Shown piece after piece: positions 19,947 to 29,293 of a stretch of DNA of 64,000 bases. The stretch spans positions 1 to 64,000 of the forward strand of contig CALYBL010000022.1 in the NCBI GenBank assembly GCA_944412495.1. Reading direction: 5' to 3'. Below the pieces are notes generated by a model that ran no database searches, was not told the DNA's origin, and was given only the letters and a program-made list of their open reading frames with translations. The first letter of the stretch is position 1. Each line of letters opens with the position of its first letter. This DNA comes from an uncultured Clostridia bacterium. GTDB taxonomy: Bacteria > Bacillota > Clostridia > Oscillospirales > Acutalibacteraceae. A program made the translations under genes and the position numbers.

Positions 19947-19975
19947 AGTATATTCATTTGCACCTCTAATGTCAA
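19947..19975 (-). promoter_or_regulatory. Sigma-A promoter of glnN
   Basis: Minus strand TTGACA (19970-19975), exactly 17 nt, TATACT (19947-19952). Initiation near 19940 gives a leader of about 206 nt. Confidence 0.85.
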
Positions 19976-20276
19976 GGGCTGTTTTCAAAAAAATCCCGTC
20001 TCCGTTAATCTTTGTTATTTGATTACTAAATTAAATTTCATATGATAAAAATATTATTAAATTCGTTGTGATTCACGCCGCACATACTCCTCAGCCAGAG
20101 CATAAAAACGTGCTTTATTGTTAATGCCGGCGTCAGGCGCAAAGATTTTTGCCGGATATGCAGGCCGAGGTTTTTTATCACATCTTAAATTATTTCATGA
20201 GAAAATGCCTATCAGCACATAGACGACAATGCCGGCGATTGCCGTGAAAAATTTTGTTTTTATTTCATTATATATA

Positions 20277-20285
20277 TGCTACAAT
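20277..20285 (+). promoter_or_regulatory. Extended -10 promoter of glnA
   Basis: TGCTACAAT (TG at 20277, -10 TACAAT at 20280-20285) in an AT-rich stretch; no good -35 at 17 nt (TTTTTA). The transcript would start about 35 nt before the glnA ATG, leaving no room for a leader structure, unlike glnN. The rest of the glnN-glnA interval (19980-20276) shows no gene. Confidence 0.45.
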
Positions 20286-20327
20286 AAATATATAAAATCA
20301 AAAGTATGTTATGGGAGAGGTAAGGCT

Positions 20328-21518
20328 ATGTATTGCAGTGACGAGGTTATAACCTATTGCAGAGAGGAGGACGTGAAGTTTATCCGTCTGGCGTTCTGCG
20401 ACCTTAAGGGAAATCAGAAAAATGTCGCCATAATGCCGTCTGAGCTTGAGCGCGCTTTTAAGTACGGCATTTCGCTGGATGCTTCGGCGATACAGGACTT
20501 TGGTGATGAGGTCAAGTCTGATTTGTTCCTGTTTCCCGACCCCTCTACATTATCTGCGCTGCCCTGGCGGCCGGCGCACGGGAGGGTTATGCGCATGTTC
20601 TGCGACATACGCCGCCCCAACGGTGCTCCGTTTGAAAGGGACAGCAGGCACATACTCAAAAACGCGATAGCGGCTGCGGCAAAGATTGGCGTTTCGTGCT
20701 ATTTCGGCGCGGAGTTTGAGTTTTATCTTTTTAAAACGGACGAAAACGGAGACCCCACGAATATACCGTTCGACAACGCCGGATATATGGATATTGCGCC
20801 GGAGGACAGGGGCGAAAACGTCCGCCGAGACATCTGCCTGACGCTGGAAAACATGGATATACGTCCGGAGACCTCACATCACGAGGAGGGGCCGGGACAA
20901 AACGAAATAGATTTCAGGTACAGCGACGCGCTGACCTCAGCCGACAATGCCGTGACCTTTAAGTCGGTAGTAAAAACGATAGCAATGCAAAACGGGCTTT
21001 ACGCCTGCTTTTCTCCAAAGCCCTTGGAGGAGGAGAGCGGCAGCGGTCTGCACATAAACATTTCAATTAAGAGCAATGGAGAAAAGACGGAAAAGGATGC
21101 CTTTATCGCGGGTATACTCCACCATATTAAAGAGATAACCGCCTTTTTGAATCCTACAGAGGAGTCGTATCTCCGCTTAGGTGAGAGAAAGGCTCCGAAA
21201 TATATAACATGGTCGCACGAAAACAGGTCGCAGCTTATCCGTATTCCGGCTGCGTACGGCGAGTATGAACGCTTTGAGCTGCGCTCGCCTGACCCGTGTG
21301 CAAACCCGTATATTGCCTATGCGCTGCTTATCTACGCCGGAATAGACGGAATAAAGAGCGGCATGAGGCTGTGCGACCCGCTCGATATAAATCTTTTTAC
21401 GGCCGACAGCTCTGTGACAGACAGGCTGGACACGCTTCCGGCAAGCCTTAGCGAGGCGTTAAGGCTTGCTAAAAAAAGCGAGCTTATAAATAAATATTTG
21501 CCCTGTATTCTGAGTTAA
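20328..21518 (+). CDS. glnA: Compact glutamine synthetase (type I-like)
   Basis: Second glutamine synthetase, 396 residues, shorter than the usual 440-470 of GlnA. The N-terminal beta-grasp domain (VKFIRLAFCDLKGNQK) and catalytic domain are present: FGAEFEFYLF, HHEEGPGQNEIDF, GSGLHINISI, ENRSQLIRIPAA and FELRSPDPCANPY. The C-terminal segment that carries the adenylylated Tyr in enterobacterial GlnA is absent. The start at 20328 has GGGAGAGG upstream; an in-frame upstream extension to 20229 runs through the promoter. Followed after 275 nt by the ANTAR regulator. Confidence 0.92.
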   Translation: MYCSDEVITYCREEDVKFIRLAFCDLKGNQKNVAIMPSELERAFKYGISLDASAIQDFGDEVKSDLFLFPDPSTLSALPWRPAHGRVMRMFCDIRRPNGAPFERDSRHILKNAIAAAAKIGVSCYFGAEFEFYLFKTDENGDPTNIPFDNAGYMDIAPEDRGENVRRDICLTLENMDIRPETSHHEEGPGQNEIDFRYSDALTSADNAVTFKSVVKTIAMQNGLYACFSPKPLEEESGSGLHINISIKSNGEKTEKDAFIAGILHHIKEITAFLNPTEESYLRLGERKAPKYITWSHENRSQLIRIPAAYGEYERFELRSPDPCANPYIAYALLIYAGIDGIKSGMRLCDPLDINLFTADSSVTDRLDTLPASLSEALRLAKKSELINKYLPCILS

Positions 21519-21793
21519 GGCGCCGCATGTCAATAGGCTGCAAGAGATGCCGCGTAAAAATTGGGTGTGGACTCAAGGATTCAAGCCTGCAAAAAAGCAG
21601 CAGCGGACCAGAGCGTCGTGAGTGCGTTTTAGGGCGGCAGTGACGGCGCGGTGTGACTCTTTGCGGAAGAGAAGAAGCGGCTAAGTGATGTACAGCGGCG
21701 GTTGCTTTGAAAAAAAGCGCCGATGCAAACGATACGAAGTCCGCGGCGGCGTGGCTTAAGCGCCAAATGTTAAACGGACGGGAGAGGGCATAA

Positions 21794-22381
21794 TTGATTC
21801 ACGAAAGAAATATCAGCAGTGTTTTGATTGTTTCGTCAAGCCAGAAGGTGAACGATTTTTTAAAAGGGCTTTTACCGCCGGACAGGTTTTCGCCGCTTCT
21901 TGTGGCGCCGACGGTGGGCGAAGCGAGGCGGCTGCTTGTTGACAGAGACATAGACATTGTCATAATAAACACGCCGCTGCCTGACGATTTTGGTGTGGAA
22001 TTTGCCGTCGAGGCGTCGGATGCGCAGAACTGCGGCGTGCTTATACTGGTAAAGTCGGAGCTTTTGGATGCCGTGAGCGAAAGGGCCGAGGATTTTGGCA
22101 TACTGACGCTTGCTAAGCCCGTGAGCCGTCAAATGGTGTTTCAGTCGGTAAATCTGCTTGTCGCGGCGCGCCATAAGATAAGGGCGCTTGAGGCAAAAAC
22201 CTCGTCATTGCAGAGCAAAATGGAGGAAATACGCCTTATCAACCGCGCAAAGCTGCTGCTGATAGAGCATCTTAAAATGAGCGAGGCGGAAGCGCACAGG
22301 TATATCGAAAAAACCGCAATGGACGCCTGTGTAAAGCGCAGAAAAATTGCCGAGGACATTATAAGAACATACGAAAATTAA
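21794..22381 (+). CDS. ANTAR-domain response regulator with degenerate receiver
   Basis: 195-residue RNA-binding antiterminator. Receiver-like domain at about residues 8-125, then a coiled linker and ANTAR domain at about 140-190 (EEIRLINRAKLLLIEHLKMSE, shortened: the LINRAK and SEAEAHRYI motifs). The usual phosphoacceptor position (IIINTPLPDDFG-like) is Asn, not Asp, so canonical phosphorylation is unlikely. TTG start with GGAGAGGG five to six nt upstream. Lies after glnA and faces the same locus whose glnN leader has ANTAR-type hairpins; it is the natural candidate to bind them. The 275-nt gap before it holds no gene. Confidence 0.88.
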   Translation: MIHERNISSVLIVSSSQKVNDFLKGLLPPDRFSPLLVAPTVGEARRLLVDRDIDIVIINTPLPDDFGVEFAVEASDAQNCGVLILVKSELLDAVSERAEDFGILTLAKPVSRQMVFQSVNLLVAARHKIRALEAKTSSLQSKMEEIRLINRAKLLLIEHLKMSEAEAHRYIEKTAMDACVKRRKIAEDIIRTYEN

Positions 22382-22566
22382 AGCTGCAAAATTAATGATT
22401 ATATGCCGTATAAAAGGGCTTTTAGCTTAGCGTGCACTATGCGTCGGCGCTCTGATGAATGCCCTCCGCCAGGGCAACAATTTTCGGGATTCCCGATATG
22501 CCCCACCGCCCTGATTATACTATCCGGCAGGCTGATATATTCATACCATGCTTCGGAGGTGCATAT

Positions 22567-22998
22567 ATGAAAATACGCTTTTATGACGGTGTAGAGGACA
22601 GTCTTTTACAATTTGCGGTAATAATAGCAAAGTATGACGGAAGGTGGGTTTTCTGCAAGCACAAAGAAAGGGACACCTATGAAATTCCCGGCGGCCGCAG
22701 AGAGGCAGGAGAAGCCATCTCAAAGACCGCCGAGAGGGAGCTTCGCGAGGAGACCGGTGCTCTAAGCTTTGATATTGAGCCTGTATGCGTATATTCTGTC
22801 ACCGGGAAAACAAGAGTCAACGCCACCGGCGAGGAAACCTACGGCATGCTTTATTATGCGGAAATTAAAGCTCTCGAGCCGGAGCTGCACAGTGAGATTG
22901 AAAAGATTATCCTTCTTGACGGACTGCCTGATAAGTGGACATATCCCTCTATACAGCCGGCCTTAATTGAGGAAGCTTGGCGGAGAAGGAAGCTTTAA
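22567..22998 (+). CDS. NUDIX hydrolase
   Basis: 143-residue hydrolase of nucleoside diphosphates linked to another moiety. The full Nudix box is visible: GGRREAGEAISKTAERELRE followed by ETG. The start at 22567 has CGGAGGT seven nt upstream; an upstream in-frame ATG at 22459 lacks one. Substrate cannot be told from sequence. Not evidently part of an operon. Confidence 0.88.
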   Translation: MKIRFYDGVEDSLLQFAVIIAKYDGRWVFCKHKERDTYEIPGGRREAGEAISKTAERELREETGALSFDIEPVCVYSVTGKTRVNATGEETYGMLYYAEIKALEPELHSEIEKIILLDGLPDKWTYPSIQPALIEEAWRRRKL

Positions 22999-23785
22999 AT
23001 ATAATTATGCGGCAGACGCAAAGCTTCTCCGGCTCAGCGGCAAAGCTTTTTCGACCGGCGCGCTCTTTATAGCAAACAGTCCTTCCGCTTTCTATCCCGC
23101 TTTGGCCTGATGCTAATATGGCTTTCCTCTGGGTACAGCCCATCCGTACACCCTTGGCAAATCTGCACTATTTACCATGTTTGATTATACAGCAAGCTAT
23201 ATGCATTTACCGTATTCGGAGCATCACAATTACCAAAACCGGCTTTTATAAACGGCCGATAATATCCGCACCCGGCGAAGCACACGAGGAAGCCAAGAGT
23301 CATATTACCGGCAATTCTCAGAACTGGAGTCAAAGCCTCCTGCTGCCGCCTTTATAACCCACATCAAGCAAGCGGGGCCTCGTCGTCCGGCCGGCGTTTA
23401 TGACGTGAATTTTACTCACCCCTGTCTCCTGCGCCGGACATCTTAAGTCAAAGCTTTTTGCCGAAGGAACAGCCGGGCACGCTTTTTCTCTAAAAGCTGC
23501 CCAGCGGCAAGTGCTTCCGAAAATTTGCCGCCGCGCTTATTTTGAATTTTATAATGCATAGGCCGTGTATTACACTGCGGAAAAGCCGCTAAAAACAGCA
23601 GCATGTAAAGTTCTTAAATTACACAGCGGCTTGACCGCTTGAGTAGCGCCGGGCTTTATCATTGAAGCACAGACGCGCGTAAACGGGCAGAATAAATTCC
23701 GGCATTTCTTTATTTATTAAGGGCTTAACGCATAAGCTCTATTGCTTGAGCTTTTTGCTTTCACCGCGGCATTCTCTTGCTTAAG
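22999..23785. other. Long intergenic region without recognised genes
   Basis: About 790 nt between the NUDIX gene and the GH20 terminator. Open frames of 60-80 codons exist on both strands but have no ribosome-binding site or recognisable sequence. TTAAGTCAAAGCTTTTTGC near 23445 resembles TTACGTCAAAGCTTTTGGC near 38552, so a dispersed intergenic motif is possible. Confidence 0.35.
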
Positions 23786-23790
23786 CGGAT

Positions 23791-23834
23791 AAAAGCACCC
23801 ATACCGTCTAAACAGGCTTGGTATGGGTGCTTTT
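23791..23834 (-). terminator. Terminator after the GH20 pair
   Basis: Perfect 15-bp stem AAAAGCACCCATACC / GGTATGGGTGCTTTT with a 14-nt loop. U-rich tails on both strands (TTTTATTT on plus, TTTTATCC on minus). About 60 nt past the stop at 23894. Confidence 0.8.
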
Positions 23835-23893
23835 ATTTAATAATACTTTTAGGTGCGTCTATATGTCGTATACAATAAGCTCAGCTGTGCGGC

Positions 23894-25693
23894 TCAGATT
23901 ATGAGATTGGCCGAGCTTGAGATGTCCCTCCAGAGATTTACACGTCCTATTGTGCCGTCCTTAAAGGTTGCATACGGCAGCTTGGGTGCACTGAGCTCCT
24001 CTATATCGTCCAATTCGCCTTCGGCAAATCTCTGCATCCTGCGTCCGGCCGATTCCATTCTCAGCTTAACTCCGCCGAGGCGGACGTCAATAACCTCAAA
24101 GCCGGCCGCCTTGCGTGTATCATACCAAAGCGTCCGCCAAGCCTGCCGCAGCTCGTCTATCGCGGTGACTATGGCCGGCGCCGTCATGGCAAGCTCCTTT
24201 GCCATATCGCAGTCTCTGCGGCGGACAATATCTCCGGCTGCCTCGTGCCATTCGCATTTCTTTGACAGCATGGCCGCCAGCTTTTCATAAAATTCAAACA
24301 TAACGGCAAAGCTTGGATTTTCCCTGCGCCATGCTGCGCATTTTGTCTTCAGGACGCCGTAAAGCTCAGAAAATTTATAGCCCTCGCAGTCCTTTTCAAA
24401 CATAGGAATAATCGGGTCCTGATACATAAGGAGCCTGCACGGATTTCCCTTTACGCCGCCCAATGTGTCAAACTCGTTAAGCCCGAGAAAAGCCTCGGCG
24501 TCAGCGCCGGTGCAAGCGGCAAAGCGCGCCTTTATCTGTGCGTCATCCGCTTTGCCGGTGTAAGCCATTTCTGCATAAACCTGCAAAAGATAAAGCCCGG
24601 CAAAGTAATCGGCCTCAGCGCCGTCCTCGCAGCTCATGAGCACAAGCGCCTCCTTTATGCCGCCGGATATGCACTCCGCCAGGTCTGAGGCAGCAGAGCC
24701 TGCCGTGAGGTCATAGCGCGGCACCGCACTGTATTTAAAGCAGCTTTCGCCAACGTAAACAACCTCAGACGGGAATTTCTTCAACGTCTCAAGCGCCGAT
24801 TTAGTATCCGCTGAGCTATCTGCGCGCAGCATTATGTCAACCGATTCCGCCGTCGACATGACTGCCGGCGAGTTTGGCTTGTCAAGATAAATATCGCTCC
24901 ACATCATCGGCTTAAGTCCGAGCTTGCCGAGTATCGGACACAGCCGCTCCACATGCTCGCTTATGATTTCGGCCGTCTCCTTAAAGCCGTGCTTTCTGAG
25001 ATATTTGCCGCGGCCTATCCTCAGCGTCTCGTCAAGACCTATAAACACGCGTTTGCTGCGGTAAGGCGCCGTCAGCGCACTGAGGCATGCCTCCAGAAAC
25101 TGATAGGTATTCTCTTCGCCGACGCAAATCACGCCCTTGGAATCCACCAGTCCGCCCATCTCGGGCCAGCAGAGCTCGCGGTCAAGATGCGCCAGCGTGT
25201 CCATTGCAGGTATCACCTCTATGCCGAGGGAGTATGCGTAATCGTCTATCTGCTTCATTTCCTCAGCGGTGTACCGGCCGCGGAGATAGCCGCACAATGG
25301 ATACTCCTTGACCTCCACTAACTGCTTTATTACCGCCGTGTTGAGTCCCATGAGCGCCATTTTCGCAAAATACCGCGCAAGTCCCTCGGGAGTCATTACT
25401 CCGTTTAATGTCAAATCGAGCAGAACTCCTACATTTTCGAGCCTTGCGGCTTCCTCCGCTCTGCAGGAGGTGCCGTACTGCTCGATATAGGAAAGCGCGC
25501 GGAAAAATTCCGCTCTTTTTGAGTAGGTTATGCTGCCCTCATTTTCATTAAGGGTGACTAAAAGGCCATCTCCTCGCTTCACGTTTACGGGGATGCCAGA
25601 GTCATCTATTACTGTATTATTAAGCTGCGGAAGGACCAGCTCAAGTCCCTCCTTAAGCTCGGCAATATCGCCGTTAAGCCTGATTTTAAGCAT
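23894..25693 (-). CDS. GH20-like glycosidase paralogue with eroded pocket
   Basis: 599-residue paralogue of the next gene upstream, alignable over its length (both begin MLK-R/K-L-GDI and share the C-terminal VRLGGV-R-E-AGR-M--FA pattern). It keeps the GH20 Asp-Glu pair in FIGLDET near residue 240. However, the Trp-rich segments of the paralogue (YWHYG, LSTWSGMTPGYG, TAWGDNGQEC) are replaced by unrelated sequence such as LMSCEDGAEADY. It may have altered specificity or have lost activity. No signal peptide. Start at the ATG at 25693, 10 nt after AAAGGA; an ATG three codons earlier is too close to that site. Confidence 0.75.
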   Translation of the reverse strand: MLKIRLNGDIAELKEGLELVLPQLNNTVIDDSGIPVNVKRGDGLLVTLNENEGSITYSKRAEFFRALSYIEQYGTSCRAEEAARLENVGVLLDLTLNGVMTPEGLARYFAKMALMGLNTAVIKQLVEVKEYPLCGYLRGRYTAEEMKQIDDYAYSLGIEVIPAMDTLAHLDRELCWPEMGGLVDSKGVICVGEENTYQFLEACLSALTAPYRSKRVFIGLDETLRIGRGKYLRKHGFKETAEIISEHVERLCPILGKLGLKPMMWSDIYLDKPNSPAVMSTAESVDIMLRADSSADTKSALETLKKFPSEVVYVGESCFKYSAVPRYDLTAGSAASDLAECISGGIKEALVLMSCEDGAEADYFAGLYLLQVYAEMAYTGKADDAQIKARFAACTGADAEAFLGLNEFDTLGGVKGNPCRLLMYQDPIIPMFEKDCEGYKFSELYGVLKTKCAAWRRENPSFAVMFEFYEKLAAMLSKKCEWHEAAGDIVRRRDCDMAKELAMTAPAIVTAIDELRQAWRTLWYDTRKAAGFEVIDVRLGGVKLRMESAGRRMQRFAEGELDDIEELSAPKLPYATFKDGTIGRVNLWRDISSSANLII

Positions 25694-25749
25694 ATCAATC
25701 ATGTCCTTTCAGCAAGATTTATCGCAGCATTTAGCTTTGTACCGTCATA

Positions 25750-27639
25750 TTAAAAGGTTTCCTGCACCCCGGCATAGCCGTTGGTGACTATATTATGCCA
25801 GAACTTAAAGCAGTTTAGATGCCCCTGCTGGTAATATGACTTATACACTATTCTTTCACCGTCAAGACCGGGTATGGTATCTACTATTCCGTCGGCAAAT
25901 TCCTTCATATGCCGTCCCGCCGTCTCCATACGAGCCATTACGCCGCCGAGACGCACTTCAATCGCATCGTAGCCGTACGGCTTATGCGTCTCCATCCAGA
26001 ACGCTTCCCATGCGATATTAAGCTCTTTAAGCTTCGCAATTATCTCCGGCACAAGCTCCGACAGCATCTGCGCCGTCATGCGGTCCTTTTCGCGTATGCA
26101 TTTGGAGGCGCGCTCGTGCCAGATGCACTTCTTCTCTACTGCCGCCGAAAGCCGTGCGAAAAATTCGAACATGGTCCTAAAGCGTGGGTTTTCGTCCCTG
26201 TGCTTTTCCATAAGCGCCGTCATTTTTTTATAATAGGGCGAAAGCTTAAACTGCTGGTTATCATCACCGAGCAGCTCGAACATCGGGTCCTCAAACAGCA
26301 TGTACTTTGTCGGGTCGGCGACATAAAAGTTCGGCGGAGGCACCACTCCGTCTACCGCGTCAAGCCGGCTTATATCTATAAATGCGCTCGCATCGACGCC
26401 AACGCATGCCTTAAAGCGGCTTTTGGTATACTCGTCGTGGAAAATGCCCTCATGATACCCCATCTCGGCCCAGACCTGGAAACCGTACAGCGCGCTGAGC
26501 AGGTTGCACTCCTGACCGTTGTCGCCCCACGCTGTTGCTATTGCTTCGTCGATACCGTGCTTAAAGCACTGGCGCAGCGCTATTTTTGCACTGTAAACCG
26601 CAGAGCCGTAGCCCGGAGTCATGCCGCTCCACGTCGAAAGGCCGCCGGCAAACGTCGTGCGCGCCTTAAACAGCTTATGACGCTTTATCATTATATCGTC
26701 TGTCTCTTCATCTACGCTTCCGTAATGCCAGTAAACCAGAGTAACATTGTCAGGCACCGAATCTATCACATGCTGCGGTATCGGCGCGACAAGGTCGTAA
26801 TAGTTGTCATCCGGAGAGCAGGAGCTGAAAAACATATCGCTCCATATCATCGGCTCCAGGCCCTGCTCCTTTACTATCTCGTTTACCCTCGTCAAATGCT
26901 TGAGCATGAGGTCGTGTGCAGGAACATAGCCGTTTTCCCTAAGATATTTGCCGAGCCCCAGCAGCTCCGCCTCGTCCATGCCTATGTGAATACGCTTGGT
27001 GCGGTAAGGCTCGCTTGCATCCTTTATAATCTGAGCTATGAATTTATAGGTGTCTTCATTGTCAATCTCCAGCACCCTCGCGGTATCGCGTATGGGGGCC
27101 ATCGCCTCCCATCTCAGCACGCATTCAAGGTGTGCCAGCGTCTGGATGCAGGGGACAAGCTCTATGCCCAGCATATCGGCATAGTCGTCCAGCTCCTTTA
27201 TTTCCGCCTTGGTATACGCGCCGCGGAGGTAGCCGAAGTAGGGATAATTCTCCACCTCATATGTATCCTCGGTATACATCATACCCATATTAAGACCCAT
27301 CAGCGCCATTTTGCGGAACATGAACTTGAGCGTTTCCGGCTTTATCACGGCGTTGCGCGAGGAATCAAACATAATGCCGCTTTTCTTAAAGCAGGAGCTT
27401 TCCTCAACAAAGCAAAGGGTGCCGTACTGCGCTATGTAGGACAAGGCGCGGAAGAAGTGCACCTTCTCGCCGTATATTATGTGTCCGCCGTCCTCCGACA
27501 TCCGGACCGACAGCTTGTCGCCCTTCTCGACCGTGACGGGAAGGCCGTCGTCGCCAAAGCACAGCGGAAGCTCCCCTTCAAACTCCTTGATGCCGGGCTT
27601 AAAGCTGTCTATGTCGCCTATGAGTTTTAATTTAAGCAT
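25750..27639 (-). CDS. Cytoplasmic GH20 beta-N-acetylhexosaminidase-like enzyme
   Basis: 629-residue glycoside hydrolase predicted to release terminal N-acetylglucosamine or N-acetylgalactosamine from small glycans. The catalytic Asp-Glu pair sits in IHIGMDEAELLG near residue 235, in the TIM barrel. The barrel's Trp residues are present (MIWSDMFF, LVYWHYG, GLSTWSG, TAWGDNGQE). No signal peptide, so it acts on imported oligosaccharides. First of a tandem pair, 56 nt before its paralogue. A TTGACT-17-TATCCT promoter precedes it. Confidence 0.85.
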   Translation of the reverse strand: MLKLKLIGDIDSFKPGIKEFEGELPLCFGDDGLPVTVEKGDKLSVRMSEDGGHIIYGEKVHFFRALSYIAQYGTLCFVEESSCFKKSGIMFDSSRNAVIKPETLKFMFRKMALMGLNMGMMYTEDTYEVENYPYFGYLRGAYTKAEIKELDDYADMLGIELVPCIQTLAHLECVLRWEAMAPIRDTARVLEIDNEDTYKFIAQIIKDASEPYRTKRIHIGMDEAELLGLGKYLRENGYVPAHDLMLKHLTRVNEIVKEQGLEPMIWSDMFFSSCSPDDNYYDLVAPIPQHVIDSVPDNVTLVYWHYGSVDEETDDIMIKRHKLFKARTTFAGGLSTWSGMTPGYGSAVYSAKIALRQCFKHGIDEAIATAWGDNGQECNLLSALYGFQVWAEMGYHEGIFHDEYTKSRFKACVGVDASAFIDISRLDAVDGVVPPPNFYVADPTKYMLFEDPMFELLGDDNQQFKLSPYYKKMTALMEKHRDENPRFRTMFEFFARLSAAVEKKCIWHERASKCIREKDRMTAQMLSELVPEIIAKLKELNIAWEAFWMETHKPYGYDAIEVRLGGVMARMETAGRHMKEFADGIVDTIPGLDGERIVYKSYYQQGHLNCFKFWHNIVTNGYAGVQETF

Positions 27640-27680
27640 AATTCTCGCCTCACGATTTCTGTTAAATTACTACAAAATGC

Positions 27681-27709
27681 AGGATAACCCAATATTTACA
27701 AAAAGTCAA
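27681..27709 (-). promoter_or_regulatory. Promoter of the GH20 pair
   Basis: Minus strand TTGACT (27704-27709), 17-nt spacer, TATCCT (27681-27686), about 40 nt before the start codon. The remaining 310 nt up to the next gene hold no recognised feature. Confidence 0.6.
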
Positions 27710-28021
27710 CACAAATTTGCCTGCCGCACAAAACGGCAACAACTCCGACAAATAACGGCCGGCCCGGTGCGACAACAAAAGGCCGTATGTATATTCCGGT
27801 CAGCCGTTCAAAAATATGCAGACGCTGTATAAAAGCCTGTTTGCTGCACAGCCGGTGTGCGGATTTCAGTCGTCGTCGGCGGCGGCACATCGGAACCGGT
27901 GTGTCAATTTTTCCGGCCGCCGAAAATTTTAAGCAAGCTTCTGACACGGCTGCACAGCTCTGCAGAGGATAATAAGTCACTGTAAAAACGCGTATCGTAA
28001 AAATATATTCCAATGCCGCCG

Positions 28022-29293
28022 CTATTTGTAAAGGCAGTCGTTTTTACGCATATTCTCCGCGGCGAGCATTATACCGACCTTGGCGCTGTGATAATTAAAT
28101 CCGCCCTGAAACCAGACCGCGTACGGCTCTCTCAGCGGCGCGTCGGCCGAAAGCTCAATAGACGACCCTCCCGTAAATGCGCCGGCCGACATTATGACCT
28201 TGTCGTCATAGCCGGGCATTGGCGCCGGCACAGGCGATACAAATGAGTCCACCGGCGCGCCGCTTTGCAGTCCGCGGCAAAATGCAATAAGCCGCCGCTC
28301 ATCGCCCAAAACTATGCTCTGTATTATATCGCCGCGCTCGGCAAAAGGAGACGGGTGCACCTCGTAGCCAAGCCTTTCAAACAGCGCTGACGCAAACACC
28401 GCCGCTTTTTTCGCCTCGCCCGTCACGTGCGGCGCGTTGAAAAAGCCCATATAAAGCTCCCTGTTCATCCCAAGCGTGGCGCCGACCTCTCGGCCTATGC
28501 CGGGCGCCGTCATGCGGTAGGCGCACAGCTTTATAAGGTCTCTGCGACCGGCTATGTAGCCGCCGCATCTCGCTATCGCGCCGCCGGGGTTTTTTATCAG
28601 CGAGCCGGCTATTACGTCTGCACCGAGCTGCGTCGGCTCACAAAGCCCCGCAAATTCGCCGTAGCAGTTGTCCACCATGGCTATTATCCGTCCGTCCGCC
28701 TCCTTGGCCGCCCTTATCGGTTCGGCGCACTCCTCCGCCGTGTACGACGGGCGCAGAGTGTAGCCCCTTGAGCGCTGTATGTAAAGCATCTTATATTTCC
28801 CGCTGCCGGCCGCACGCCTTATCCCCTCAATATCAATTGAGCCGTCCGGCAGCAGCTTGAGTATGTCAATTTCTACTCCGAAGTCCTTAAGCGAGCCGGG
28901 CGTTTCCTTTATTCCAAGCACCGGCAGCAGCGTATCATATGGCATGCCGGAGGCGCACAGCATCCTGTCGCCAGGTCGGAGCAGGCCGAACAGCGCCGTG
29001 CTTATGGTGTGCGTACCCGACGCAAATGAGTGCCTTACAAGTGCGTCCTCGGCGCCGAATATCTCCGCCACCACGCGGTCGAGGTTGTCCCTGCCCATGT
29101 CGTCATAGCCGTAGCCGGTTGTAGAGCCGAGATGAGCCTCGCTTACCTTGTTGCTTATAAAGGCTGACAGCACCTTCTGCTGGTTATATTCGGTTATACT
29201 GTCTATTTTTTTAAACTGCGCCTCTGCGGTGCGTTCGGCCTTAGCCGAAAGGTCTAAAATCTCCTGTGATATATCAAAAAAATCATTATACAA
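28022..29293 (-). CDS. PLP enzyme, methionine gamma-lyase / aluminium-resistance family
   Basis: 423-residue fold-type I pyridoxal-phosphate enzyme of the family annotated as methionine gamma-lyase family or aluminium resistance protein (YnbB in Bacillus). Seen: SEAHLGSTTGYGYDD, HSFASGTHTISTALFG, VDNCYGEF and the PLP-lysine segment GSLIKNPGGAIA. The family is cystathionine beta/gamma-lyase-like, but its physiological substrate is not established. GGGGAA lies upstream of the ATG. No close operon partner. Confidence 0.85.
   Translation of the reverse strand: MYNDFFDISQEILDLSAKAERTAEAQFKKIDSITEYNQQKVLSAFISNKVSEAHLGSTTGYGYDDMGRDNLDRVVAEIFGAEDALVRHSFASGTHTISTALFGLLRPGDRMLCASGMPYDTLLPVLGIKETPGSLKDFGVEIDILKLLPDGSIDIEGIRRAAGSGKYKMLYIQRSRGYTLRPSYTAEECAEPIRAAKEADGRIIAMVDNCYGEFAGLCEPTQLGADVIAGSLIKNPGGAIARCGGYIAGRRDLIKLCAYRMTAPGIGREVGATLGMNRELYMGFFNAPHVTGEAKKAAVFASALFERLGYEVHPSPFAERGDIIQSIVLGDERRLIAFCRGLQSGAPVDSFVSPVPAPMPGYDDKVIMSAGAFTGGSSIELSADAPLREPYAVWFQGGFNYHSAKVGIMLAAENMRKNDCLYK

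Noticed and set aside
23118..23357. 79-codon frame in the 23-kb intergenic region
   Set aside because: No ribosome-binding site and no recognisable or compositionally protein-like sequence.
25909..27630. 573-codon plus-strand open frame
   Set aside because: It lies wholly antisense to a well-supported GH20 gene, has no ribosome-binding site and shows His/Tyr/Arg-rich composition typical of an antisense shadow frame.
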